The notes: generated from the sequence alone by a model not told the origin. A DNA stretch of 64,000 bases from Gigaspora margarita (GCA_009809945.1 WTPW01000371.1:62001-126000), one strand, 5' to 3'. Shown: positions 24,791 to 35,507, counted from the first letter of the stretch. Translations and numbers: made by a program.

Positions 24791-26415
24791 TTATGACTTT
24801 TTATTAAGTTGAAATATTTCGTAATCATCTACTGAAAAATATAAATACCCACCAGAACTGCAGGCTGTACACAACTTTTCTAATTCGTTTTTCATATGCA
24901 TTTTGAACATTAAAACATTCATTAGAACTATTATAAATGACTAGATCACAGCCACTACCACCACCAAAAACTGGACCACAGCTAAAACGACAAAAAATTG
25001 CATATTCTGGATTTTTCACACGACTTAAAATAGAATTTTTAATAGTACCATTTTTCAATGAAAAAATAAAGCTCTCGTCGCAATTTTTCAGTGTATATCC
25101 ACAACCAATCGGTTTATCCCAACCAATAGGATTATATCCACCAAGAATTTCATCAGTACCCTTTAACCTTCACAACTACAAGATTTGTTTGTTTATCGCA
25201 TAAATTCCAAAATGAAGTAGGAGCAAAACCATCTCTGGTCCCACGAAGAAGTAATTTAAATTCATATGGGTTATTTGCTGCAGTGTATGCATTAGCTTTT
25301 TTATCAATCCATGAAGTAATTTCAGCCACTTGTGCTTTATTAATGATCGTTGAAAATGGCACTGTCGTTCTGGGTTGTAATGTTTGTGTTAAACTACACG
25401 AGGTGGAAGAATTACTGTTTATATTGGTCGGTTCGAGATAGATGTCTTTTAATTATATCTTCCCATAAATTTTCATCTAGCATTCGTCGTTATGGATGTA
25501 AATAATCAATAACATCATTAGATATTTGAAAATAACGGATAAAGGGTAAACAATTTTGTAAAGTAGTCTTCATAGTTAAAAAATTATCGTTAGACCAATT
25601 TTTAGGATCTGATGAAATGCCTGTATTTTGTGCAATTCCCCATTCAATAACTCGTTTCCAGATTTTTACTTCTTCCATTTGTAAGTCATCTCGTTTAATA
25701 ACCGAGATTAATGCATTTTCTTGAATTGATGTAAAATCTTCTGATTCAAAAAACTTTTCTGGGTGCTTTACTATAATATCGTTACACCAATTTTGTAATT
25801 CTTGAAATTTATTATTTTGAAAGCATTTTTGATATACATTAGAAAAATGTAATCGAAGCCATAAAACCTTGGTTTCAATCAAATAAGTTTCAAGTTGCTT
25901 GGCCAGTTCTTCAAATAAAAATTCACAAGTGATAACCATGAGGTCAAAAACAAATGATGTGTCAAGATCTTTAACGAAACTATTCCACCATAGATAAATC
26001 TTAAATTAAATTTATAATTATATTATACTTTAGCATTTTTAAATTAAATTTATAATTATATTGATACTTTAGCATTTTTAAATTAAATTTATAATTATTG
26101 ATACTTTAGCATTTTTAAATATTTTAAACTTCACAAGATCATAAATAAGAATATTATTTAGTTACTTAATAATAATTTCAAATTGCTGAATAGTAACATT
26201 CTTTAGATTAACCGTTTTAATGTTGTTCCTATCTCCGTTAATGTTTGTCAATTCATTACGAAAATACTATGATCTAAATTTTAAAATTGTCGAACGTGCC
26301 CGAAATATTTTAGCATTTGGAGATTCTCCAACATTAATTATAACATTAAAGTCTTCCTCATCATCAAGAAGTTCAAGATAATTAGTTGAAAGTTTTTTCA
26401 AAATTTCAAAGTCAT
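24791..26415 (-). pseudogene. BTB-BACK-TLDc copy 3, heavily disrupted
   Basis: The start ATG aligns at 26415, but one base is lost in the fifth codon region and TGA follows; a TAG replaces the Leu codon of RSLYFRNEL. After the intron a one-base deletion shifts the VSLEDHD region. The BACK domain is then open from 25939 to 25490 (149 codons, ending FQISNDVIDYLHP) where Tyr is replaced by TAA. Further one-base indels occur near 25433, 25395, 25160 and 24860. The TLDc motifs are still readable in pieces (LLLRGTRDGF, NSILSRVKNPEYAI, CGPVFGGGSG). The intron contains a tandem triplication (26001-26118). Most similar to copy 4, with which it shares over 1 kb of flank. Confidence 0.9.
26001..26118. 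repeat. Tandem triplication inside the copy 3 intron
   Basis: Three units of about 37-40 bp, each AAATTAAATTTATAATTAT then GATACTTTAGCATTTTT, lengthen the intron relative to copy 1 (93 bp) and copy 4. Confidence 0.8.
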
Positions 26416-26606
26416 TTTTTTTCTTTTGATAAAAAACAATAGATCATCAGGATGTTGAAGTTCACGTGATGATCTACGGAAATTGGCCAATAGTTAATAA
26501 CGATTTAATGGATCAAAACTATAAGAAAATTGGCACGTGTTGCGTCAGATGGGCACGTGGCAGGGACGATGATTTTCTAACCACGCCAGGCGGACGGTCT
26601 ACGGGC

Positions 26607-27911
26607 CAGGGATACCGCGGATCTGCGATCGCATAAATTAGATTTTAGCGCAGAAGCATATGCGACAGCATATTCGCATATTAGGATGAATTTCGCATAA
26701 TTAATAAAGCATAATCTGCGCATAAAATGCAGGAATTAAAGATAAGTAATATCGGGTTTATCAATTTTCCTCACCAGTTCCCATTTGATTATACGAAACA
26801 TAAATCATCAGATTTGAGATTTCAAATAACAGTACGAATGTTACCGTAAGTAATAAAACATATCGTCAAAGCAATATAAAGTTTAACAAGAAACATATAT
26901 TTTACTAAAATTTTGTAGGGAATTTTTTGTTAGGACGCAAAAGTAGAGTTGGGTTTCATGCGTGCGCATAATTGCGAATCGTGTGCATGTTTCCGAATCA
27001 TGCGCATTTTACACAGGTAAAACTATAAATATTTTCTAAATTTATTATGGCAGAAAACCTTTGATGTGATATACAACTTTTACCAATATTTTTATAAAAT
27101 TATTAAAACTATCAGATCGAAGATCTAATATAACATGAAATCGAAGGAATAGAGGCATTTTAAAAAAATTCGAGTAACTCATAATTTGCTTATGAAACCT
27201 CCTTCGCAATTAACAAAAAAAATTCCTTGCGAAATTTTGAGTAGAGACAGTCTTTGCTAATTCTCTACTTACCTTTGCTTTAATGCTAACACTTACCCTA
27301 AATTATTATAATTATTATATTATCAGTTTGTTTTGATCTCATATCTAAACTTATCGTTATTGAATATGTTATAAAATTCTGTTTAGAATACCACAATAAA
27401 AGTTGCATATTACACCATAAGTTTTGATATGAAAATTTTTTAGAAAACTGTTGGAAAAGGTAATATCTAACAAAGGTTTTCTGGCATAATAAATTTAGAA
27501 AACAATTACTGTTTTACCTGTGTTACCCCATCAAAGTTTCTTTTATTTTTATTTATCATGCGCGAATTTTCAAAAAATGCATACAATGTGCATTAATGCG
27601 CATATGTATTTTATCCCATCTCCACGCAAATGAAGTTTTGTAACGCGATTCTTTTCAATAATTTTATAGTACACAGATGCTGTGGTTTTACTGATAAGTT
27701 ACTGATGGGTTCAGTAACTTACGATAACGATAATAATAAAAATTTACAATGATAAATTTACAACTCTGGTGATCGCATATTTTCGCATATTTCTACCTGA
27801 TTCGCATAATCTGTAGCACAATTTTAAAAAATTTATCGCATAATTCGCATAATTCGGGTTGTAAAGCAGGCAGAATTTGGGGTCTGTCGCAACAGAAAAT
27901 TTGGATCCCTA
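26607..27911. mobile_element. hAT-like non-autonomous element inside the MULE terminus
   Basis: CTACGGGC is present at 26599-26606 and again at 27912-27919: a perfect 8-bp TSD. Removing one copy and the insert restores a continuous MULE TIR matching the right end. Termini are CAGGGATACC and the inverse of GGATCCCTA. Subterminal motifs TTCGCATAAT and ATCGCATA recur on both sides (for example 26690-26700 and 27833-27857). No transposase; the interior shares a module with 35600-35800. Confidence 0.9.
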
Positions 27912-27917
27912 CTACGG

Positions 27918-27962
27918 GCACGTACCAAATCACGTGATTTGCACGTACCCTTATATCACGTG
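27918..27962. promoter_or_regulatory. CACGTG palindrome in the MULE left TIR
   Basis: A 33-bp near-palindrome centred on CACGTG (27931-27936) pairs GGCACGTACC with the inverse of GCACGTACC. A second CACGTG lies at 27957-27962. The same block is conserved at the right end (31682-31714, CACGTG at 31692-31697). It could serve as transposase binding site or as an E-box-like promoter site; both are inference. Confidence 0.5.
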
Positions 27963-28767
27963 ACACATACGTACGTACGAACCACATGAAGATTTTTTAA
28001 TAAAAATTAAACAGCAAAATTAATTGCTAAATGCAATGGTAAAATTGCTGCAAAGACAAATTACAACACAATAAAAATTAAGTTGTACATTTTGAATAGT
28101 TCAAAGCAAACTTTTATTTAAAAGTAAATTATCAATACATATAATATTGTAATGTCCAATTTGCATCTAACTCAAAATCGGAATAACAAAGTAATACACA
28201 TTACTCTGGATATACGGACAATTTTTTTCATAAATAAAAAAATTCAAAATGTCGATACAGTAAATTATCAGACATTTATATTGGAATTTTGAAAGATTTT
28301 GAGAAAAAAATGTCGAGATAGAAAGATTTACCATGATCTCGTTATATCCAGATGCGATATTACCAGAGTGATTGTTAATCAACTGGCAAATTCCAATGTG
28401 CACTTTTATGCAACATGATGAAATAGATACATCATAAAAAAAATTGTTTACAAAAAAAAAATCAATTTTTATTTTCATCGCTTTTAAAAAAAAAGCACTT
28501 ACCATATTACTTGATATAACACTTTCATCATTTTTAATAAAAAAAGACATACCTACAAATACTTTCGTTATTTTTTAATAAAAAAACACAGACCTTTGCT
28601 ATTTTTTAATAAAACATTTAATATTACATCTTTTACTGTAAAAATTGGCTACTGACCTCCTTTATATGCAACTTACTTGCTAGTGGAACCAAACGCCAAG
28701 CTATATTAGTTCATAAGCTTATATATCATATTTCTATATTCCTAATACGTTTTAATTTGGAACCATA

Positions 28768-31412
28768 ATGACTGAGCCGATCATGCCAAAAGTGAATGAT
28801 GAATTTGAATCTTTAGAAGCTTTCGAAGATGCTGCTAAATCAGCTGCTAAGTATAGAGGGTTTGCTTTTTCAAGAAAAGATAGCAACCTTACTGGACATA
28901 ATGGCAAGTAACCCTTTGTTGTTTTGCAATGCATGAAAGGTGGAGAATGGCCTAACTGTTGGAATATAACAGAGGAAACTCAAAAAAGAAAAAAGAATAC
29001 TAAACGCGATAGTTGCCCTGTATGTATTAGAGTTACAGCAACAAAATGTCAATTAGTTTCTGATATTTGAAATACTGAAATAATGTGGGTTGTCACGAAG
29101 GCTATATTTAAACATAATCACTCTATGCTTGAATCGGAAGAAGTTGCAACTTTTCCTCAATATCGTTCTATGAGCTTAAGTCAAAAAATTCTTGTAAAAC
29201 AGTTACATGATAATATTGCAACCTACCCGGGTCATAACAGCAGCCGTAAACAAAAATATGGATAGCGGAATAATTCTCTCAAAGGATATAATTAATGAAT
29301 GTGCTCGTATCAGGCTTGCTTTGAACGAAGGTTACAATAATGATTCTACCCAAACACTATTAAGACTTTTTAAAGAGCATGACTATATGGTTGTAGCTCT
29401 TAAAACAGCAAAGGGATATTTAACTCATCTTTTCTTTTCGCATATAGAAGCAGCTAAATGTGTTGCTAAGTGTCCTGAGGTTCTTATTGTGGACTCTACG
29501 TATCGAACCAATATCTATAAATATTCTCTTGTCAGTACAGTTGGCATTAATAATATTAGTAATGAAAGAGGAACATTAGCATCATATCAAATTGCAATGG
29601 CCTGGATTGAAGATGAAAGCGAAGCATCATATACATGGTTCTTGCAAACACTTCGCAAAGAATTTATGATGCTTATGGTTGCTTACCGAATGTTTTATAT
29701 CTGATAGAGACCAGGCATTACGAAATGCTTCAGAAAAAGTATTTCCAGAAATTGATAATATGTTGTGTGTTTGGCATCTTCTGGAACAAAATTTAAAAGT
29801 TAATTGTCACAAACTTTTTAAAACTGATGATGATTATAAGATATTCAAGAAAGAGGTTGAAGCATTACGATTTACAGAAAAAGAAGAAGAAATTCCTCAG
29901 GCTTTGAACGCTATTAAAAAAGCTACAAAAAAAGGACACTCTCCTGAAAAAATTGAATCATATATTCAAACATGGATGAAGGATTCGAAAATGTGGATAT
30001 TGGCCTATACTAAGTGGTTCTGTCATATGGGAATATCAACTACAGGACGAACTGAATCATCACATAGTGCATTTAAATGAGCAATTGAGATGGCAAGTGA
30101 TTTAGAAAGTGTATTTCGTCAGATTGATCAAGCAATGCGTTTACAGTATTTAAAAGCAGCAGTGCGTTTGGGTTCAAACAAAGTAGCTGTTGATCCATTC
30201 ACTCTTCGTAATCCTATATTCCGTGAACTCATCAGAAATGTGTCTGCATAAGCAATTAACTACATAAAAAAAATATTACAAAAAAAACCAACTGTGTATA
30301 AGAATGCTAAAGAATGTGAATGTTTGACAAAAATTAATTATAAATTACCTTGCAAGCATATGATTCCAATGCATGGCCCAATTCCTTTATCAATAATTGA
30401 CAAAAGGTGGCTTCTTGAGAAACCAGATGTAATAGAGCTTCCATGCCCTTCAAAATCTGCTATTATTGACTCAGAATTTTATACTACTTTTGTTGATGCA
30501 GAGGAAAATTTTCAGCAATTGCCAGATGATGTAACTAGAACTGAATTTATTACAAAAATTTACGAAGCAAAAAACATACCATTATCTGAGCCTACTAAGT
30601 TGCTACTGAAAACAGCTCCAAAGTCAGGCACTAAACGAGGATTGCTTCGAAGTAAACGTGAAGATCTTGCTGCAAAAAAAAAAAAAATGCTGGACAGTAT
30701 GACAAAGCTTAAAAAAAGCCAAACCATTCAGCAATCAAATACACCTTTAAAACAAATTTTAAATACTACTCAACTTTCAAATTCTAAACAATTTGAGACA
30801 AACATTCCAAAATTTATGAATGACCATTTTTCATCATATATCGATGTGGAAGGGGATGGTAATTGTAGTTTTCGTGCTGTTGCCATTTTGATTGGAAAAC
30901 CTGAAAACTATTGGCCAGAAGTTAGAAAGCTTATCTATAAAGAACTTTGCACTCGCAAGTCTCATTATATTCTGCTATTTTTGGAAAAAGAAAAAGAGTA
31001 TAACAAGATATTATTTACAGTACAATGGGAAGTTGGCTCTTGTGATAAAGACCATTGGATGTCTATGCCCTCCTTTGGATATATCATTGCCAACACCTTT
31101 CAACGACCTGTTCACTATTTCAGTAAATACCTTTCTCTCACCTTTCTTCCTGATAACGTATCACTAAATCGAAATACATCAATTACCTTCATTTATATTC
31201 GTGAAAGGCAACATTTCATAGCTGCAAAACTCAAACCAAATGTACCTGTTCTGCCTATCGCAAATGGTTGGGAAGAAATATGTTCTAAAAACTGCATGAT
31301 GTGGAAACCCTTATTCTTAGAAAGAATAGCTCGTTTTGAGAGGGAATATGAAAAAGAATGCAAATATTTGCAAAAAGAAAATTTAGAATGCAATAGTATA
31401 ATTATAGATTAA
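28768..31412 (+). pseudogene. MULE transposase with FAR1-like, SWIM and OTU domains (broken)
   Basis: Domains in order: a FAR1-like N-terminal zinc region (28768-29200: FESLEAFEDAAKSAAKYRGF, CPVCIRVTA, HNHSML); a MULE DDE core, with the first Asp in VDSTYR (29492), the second in ISDRDQ (29703), VWHLLEQN, and the Glu in RTESSHSAFK; a SWIM CxCxnCxH motif (CECLTKINYKLPCKH, about 30310-30365); a Lys-rich linker; and an OTU cysteine-protease domain with EGDGNCSFRAV (Cys at 30864) and a C-terminal RERQHFIAAKL (His at 31212). Lesions: TAA at 28909, TGA at 29068, a one-base gain near 29225, two small shifts at 29665-29700, TGA at 30078 and TAA at 30249. The last 372 codons (30294-31412) are the longest open frame in the window. 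The transposase is dead as read; the OTU part alone could be translatable. Confidence 0.9.
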
Positions 31413-31733
31413 ATGAATCGAATTTTCTCATATATTAATACTGAAAATTACTCCTCATATTTGCAGTTTCGATCCTTTAAATAAAATCCTAGGCTTCTAC
31501 AATTCACATGTAAAGTTGCTATAAAAAACCAATATCTCGTTAGAAAAGTAAGGTTTTTGGCATATATTGTTACATGAATTGCTATATAAAATATAATTTA
31601 TTCGCACCAATTTATTCGCCCCTGCATATCGTATAATTGATATATTATTGGTGTTACGTATATGTCATGTGATATAAGGGTACGTGCAAATCACGTGATT
31701 TGGTACGTGCCTGTAGACCGTCCGCATGCCAGG

Positions 31734-32065
31734 GTCTAGACACTTTTGCAGTAACGTGACGTGGTGCATGAAAATTAACCAATCAGAGAACGTAAATTTT
31801 GATCTTCTCAGATCAGTCTGACATTAAAACAAAACACATGTACAAGAAGAAAAAAAGAGAAAAGAGCGAAAATACTTGAAAACTGGTGTTTAAATCGGCT
31901 TTAAAAACTAGATAAAAATGTCCGGAATGCGATTTTTATATATAAATAGTGGCCTTCTAAGTCTATATATACCAACCCTTACCCTAACCTTAATATAAAG
32001 CCAAAAAGTTAATCTGAATGATGCCACACCACGTGATGGTCACATTACTGCAAAAGTGTCTAGAC
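31734..32065. mobile_element. MITE with GTCTAGACACTTTTGCAGTA termini
   Basis: The right end is the inverse, TACTGCAAAAGTGTCTAGAC. Inner arms add ACGTGACGTGGTG paired with CACCACGTGATGG. The body has CCAATCAGAGAACGTAAATT and CAGATCAGTCTGACATTA, matched at 61840-61875 in the element 61798-62063. It abuts the MULE TSD directly. Confidence 0.8.
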
Positions 32066-32077
32066 TCCTGAAGGGGC

Positions 32078-33020
32078 TAGGGAAGTTAAGTGGTTTGTTC
32101 AGTCCGGTTCTGGTTCAGTCCCAAGAAGTTCAAAAAAAAAATGAACTGAACTGAAGTTCATGAACTTTAGTCGAACTTTAAAGGTTAAACTTGAGTTTGA
32201 ACTTGAGTTCATAAACTCAAAGCATAAACTTCGGGTCAGCTTTAAGTTCAAGTTTGAGTTTATGAACTAAGTTTATTTAATTTTAAATATAAAATTAAAA
32301 TATTTTTTTTTTACATTTTCTTCAAATATTGATATTTACTAATTTAACTATTACTGGTAGTGTTTAAATATACTCAGGGTCTTTTAATCTACCTGTTCTC
32401 TATATTATACCCAGGCCTTTTAATTATTGTTTCTTATAGTATACTACATTCCACCAAAATCTTTATCTATATTACAGACCCGGGTTTGATTCATAGTGGG
32501 TCTACTATTTCAGGGATCTTGTATATGAACTTATACAGTACGTATGTTAGGTAAAACCAACTGGATTCGGTGTTTTACATTACCCCCCCTCCCCTCCAGA
32601 GGAGGGGGAGGGGGAGAGAGTGGTTCACATAGTAAAATTTTAAAAAAAATTTTTTTTTGAAAAATTTTTTTTCTGAATTGTTCCGTGACTATAAAAATTT
32701 TCTGAAATATCCCGAAGCCCTATATATATTTATCTAAATTTTTTTTACTATGAGGGAGAGGGGGGACTCTGAGGAGGGGGGTAATGTAAAACACCGAATC
32801 CGGTTGGTCTCGCCTTATTTTGAACTACTAGTTCATAAACCGGGTTTCTAAACTAGTTATATAAATTAAGTTTATAAACTAGATTTATAAACCAAGTTAT
32901 GAACTAAGGTTATGAAACTGGTTCAGAAACTACTAGTTAATTTTTCTCTGAACGAACTACTAAAAAAACTAGTTTGAACTGGGTTTGAACGTGGTTCACC
33001 TGAACTACTTAACATCTCTA
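32078..33020. mobile_element. hAT-like non-autonomous element, 943 bp
   Basis: GAAGGGGC flanks both sides exactly (32070-32077 and 33021-33028), an 8-bp TSD. Termini TAGGGAAGTTAAGTGGTT and the inverse of GAACTACTTAACATCTCTA. Subterminal sequence is dense in GTTCATAAACT and its inverse. A TTA-flanked MITE is nested at 32550-32814. No transposase ORF. Confidence 0.9.
32550..32814. mobile_element. PIF/Harbinger-like MITE nested in a hAT-like element
   Basis: TTA stands on both sides (32547-32549 and 32815-32817). The TIRs of about 40 bp are almost perfect: CCAACTGGATTCGGTGTTTT then ACATTACCCCCC, inverted at the right. Terminal GG and a TTA duplication are the marks of PIF/Harbinger. The G- and C-runs inside the TIRs (GGAGGGGGAGGGGG) stand out in this AT-rich DNA. 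Confidence 0.85.
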
Positions 33021-33024
33021 GAAG

Positions 33025-34124
33025 GGGCAAATCAAACGTTTTTGATACTCCTGCACTTACTTTTTTGATACTGATCGACATGAAAATCCCAGTAAAAATA
33101 AGAATTTTCAAAACTTTGAGCGAAGATATCTTGGCAACCATAAGACCAAATTTGGTAAAACTTTGTTTATTTGAATTCTATGGCTTCATAGAATTCAAAT
33201 AAAAAAATTCATCGAATTTAGTCAAGTGATTGTCAAGTTATCTTCGCTCAAAGTCAGNGAAAATCAAAACGCCTATCAAAATAGAAGCTGCGCCAAATTT
33301 TTTATCTAATTTTGAGCGAAGATACCTCGACAACCATCTGACCAAATTTGATAAAAGTTTTTTTTGAATTCTATAGCTTCATATACTTCAAATAAAAAAA
33401 TTCATCGAATTTAGTCAAGTGATTGTCAAGTTATCTTCGCTCAAAGTCAGTGAAAATCAAAACGCCTATCAAAATAGAAGCTGCGCCAAATTTTTTATCT
33501 AATTTTGAGCGAAGATACCTCGACAACCATCTGACCAAATTNNATAAAANTTTTTTATTTGAATTCTATGGCTTTATAAAATTCATATAAAAAAAGTTTT
33601 ATCGAATTTGGTTAGATGGTCATCAAGATATCTTCGCTCAAATTTAGAAAAAAATTTGGCGCAGCTTCTATTTTGATAGATGTTTTGATTTTTTTCGAAC
33701 TTTGAGTGAAGATATCTTGACAACCACTCGACTAAATATGATGAAAATTTTTTTATTTGAATTATATGAAGCTATAGAATTCAAAAAAAAAGTTTTATCA
33801 AATTTGGTCAGATGGTTGTCGAGGTATCTTCGCTCAAAGTTAGATAAAAAATTTGGCGCAGCTTCTATTTTGATAGGCGTTTTGATTTTCTCTGACTTTG
33901 AGCGAAGATAATTCGACAACCACTTGACTAAATTCGATGAATTTTTTTTATTTGAATTCTATGAAGCCATAGAATTCAAATAAACAAAGTTTACCAAATT
34001 TGGTCTTATGGTTGCCAAGATATCTTCGCTCAAAGTTTTGAAAATTCTTATTTTTACTGGGATTTTCATTTCGATTATTATCAAAAAAGTTAGTGCAGGA
34101 GTATCAAAAATGTAAGATTTGCCC
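33025..34124. mobile_element. Foldback element made of 195-bp palindromic tandem units
   Basis: Ends GGGCAAATC and GATTTGCCC, with inner arms TTTTTGATACTCCTGCAC and GTGCAGGAGTATCAAAAA. The body repeats GAGCGAAGATATCTTGACAA and its inverse alternately: forward cores at about 33118, 33314, 33507, 33706 and 33899 (period 193-199 bp), inverse cores between them. Contains all the assembly Ns at 33258-33550, as expected for a hard-to-assemble palindromic array. The hAT-like element 32078-33020 is inserted at its left terminus. Confidence 0.85.
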
Positions 34125-34126
34125 TG

Positions 34127-34559
34127 GAGGGGCCATGATTTTCTGCGGTGATTAAACTCAAATTCTGCGGTTATTAAATTTAATTTCTGCGATTATCTGT
34201 AAAATAAAATTTTAGCAAATTTCTGCAATAAAACCTCCTGTTACTGCACTCAAACCTCAAATTTCTGCAATAAAAACCCCTGTTACTGCGCTCAAAACTC
34301 AAATTTCAGCTATTTCTGCACTCAAAACTTGGGATAATACTTATGCTCCAAAAAGCTTTCCGATGACCAAGCTCGTATTTTGTGTCAATTGCTTTTCTAT
34401 CCTTCGAAACTCTCTGCCAAAACTCACAATTTGATTGGATCCTGGTCAAATTTTAAGTCAATTCTGCAATTATCCGTGATAAAATCCAATTTCTGCAAAA
34501 ATGTGTGAATTCTGCAAATTCTGCATTATTCTGCATTTTGCAGAAAATCATCGTCCCTG
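34127..34559. mobile_element. hAT-like MITE with TTCTGCAAT subterminal motifs
   Basis: Right end is the inverse of CAGGGACGATGATTTTCTGC; the left end GAGGGGCCATGATTTTCTGC matches it with four differences. TTCTGCAAT/TTCTGCGATT motifs recur near both ends. The same terminal string, CAGGGACGATGATTTTCT, also occurs alone at 26553-26570, next to the MULE TSD. TSD not recognisable. Confidence 0.65.
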
Positions 34560-35102
34560 GGCATGGGGCATGATCCGGATTTGTAAGGGTATGGTCTGGA
34601 TTGGTACGGATTCCGTGGACCGTGTGGGACTGTATGCCCATGCCAAATGGACTGTAGATGGCTCGGGTTTTATAGCAGTTTACTAGTCGAATCGGCACAG
34701 GATTTGGCACAGGCGAACGTAAATTCATGTGACACCACGATAACGACGTGGATTAACTATTAAACCATAAATTTACATAAGTAATCAATATAAGATGAAC
34801 AAGCTAACTGCATATGAAGTAAAATTTTGTAAGGAATTTTTTTTGTTAAGAACACACAGGCCAGTGAAATCATGAGATATTGCTCTTTTTTTAAAAAAAA
34901 TCACTTACTGATCTTTCGCTCTCCACGAAACGAGCCAACACATGTGTAACATACACGTACGTGCCATATGAATGCGCCATTTCATATGACGTGATATTAC
35001 GTGCCACCCTTTGCCGTAATGTCTGTGGCATTTTTACCGTGCCATTCCGTGAAATGTTCCTGTACGTACCACATGATTCGTGCCATTTCGAGCATTCCCG
35101 AC

Positions 35103-35492
35103 CAGTGTTGGCACATGACCAGGTCATAACAGGCCATATCAAAATTTAATTAGTGAGATTATATGATTGTAGCTATATAATTTTATTAATTATATAATCT
35201 GTATGACTTAGTTATATGATCTCAGTAATTAAACTTAGTGATATGACCTGTTATGACCTGGTTATATAACTTTATTGTGATATGACCTGTATGACCTAGG
35301 TCATACAGGTCATATCACAATAAAGTCATATAACCATGTCATAACAGGTCATATCACTAAGTTTAATTACTGAGATCATATAACTAAGTCATACAGATTA
35401 TATAATTAATAAAATTATATAGCTACAATCATATAATCTCACTAATTAAATTTTGATATGGCCTGTTATGACCTGGTCATGTGCCAACACTG
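35103..35492. mobile_element. hAT-like foldback MITE, 390-bp near-perfect palindrome
   Basis: Starts CAGTGTTGGCACATGACC and ends with its inverse; centre at CCTAGG (35295-35300). The flanks TTCCCGAC at 35095-35102 and 35493-35500 form a perfect 8-bp TSD. The arms match almost base for base, so it is young or conversion-maintained. Internal GACCTGTTATGACCTGGT motifs recall the larger CAGTGTTGG element at 56217-57530. Confidence 0.95.
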
Positions 35493-35507
35493 TTCCCGAC
35501 AACCTAC

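Larger units (their letters stand above)
26591..31724 (+). mobile_element. Mutator-like element (MULE) with OTU domain, full length
   Basis: Both ends carry long TIRs beginning CGGACGGTCTAC and continuing GGCACGTACCAAATCACGTG. The flanks are CACGCCAGG (26582-26590) and CATGCCAGG (31725-31733), a 9-bp TSD with one mismatch, the classic MULE size. The left TIR is split by a 1.3-kb hAT-like insertion (26607-27911); without it the element is about 3.8 kb. It carries one broken transposase gene (28768-31412). The left inner TIR also contains TATATCACGTGACA; the right has the near-match TGTCATGTGATATA. A damaged, reversed relative is at 58330-61792. Confidence 0.9.

Noticed and set aside
28167..28550. 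127-codon minus-strand ORF inside the MULE 5' region
   Set aside because: Phe/Ile-rich and dependent on poly-T tracts; no match in the second MULE copy. It could be a second MULE gene, but nothing supports that.
34891..35149. Overlapping ORFs on both strands in a GC-richer patch
   Set aside because: Mirror frames over a stretch rich in ACGT and GTGCCA strings; no domain.
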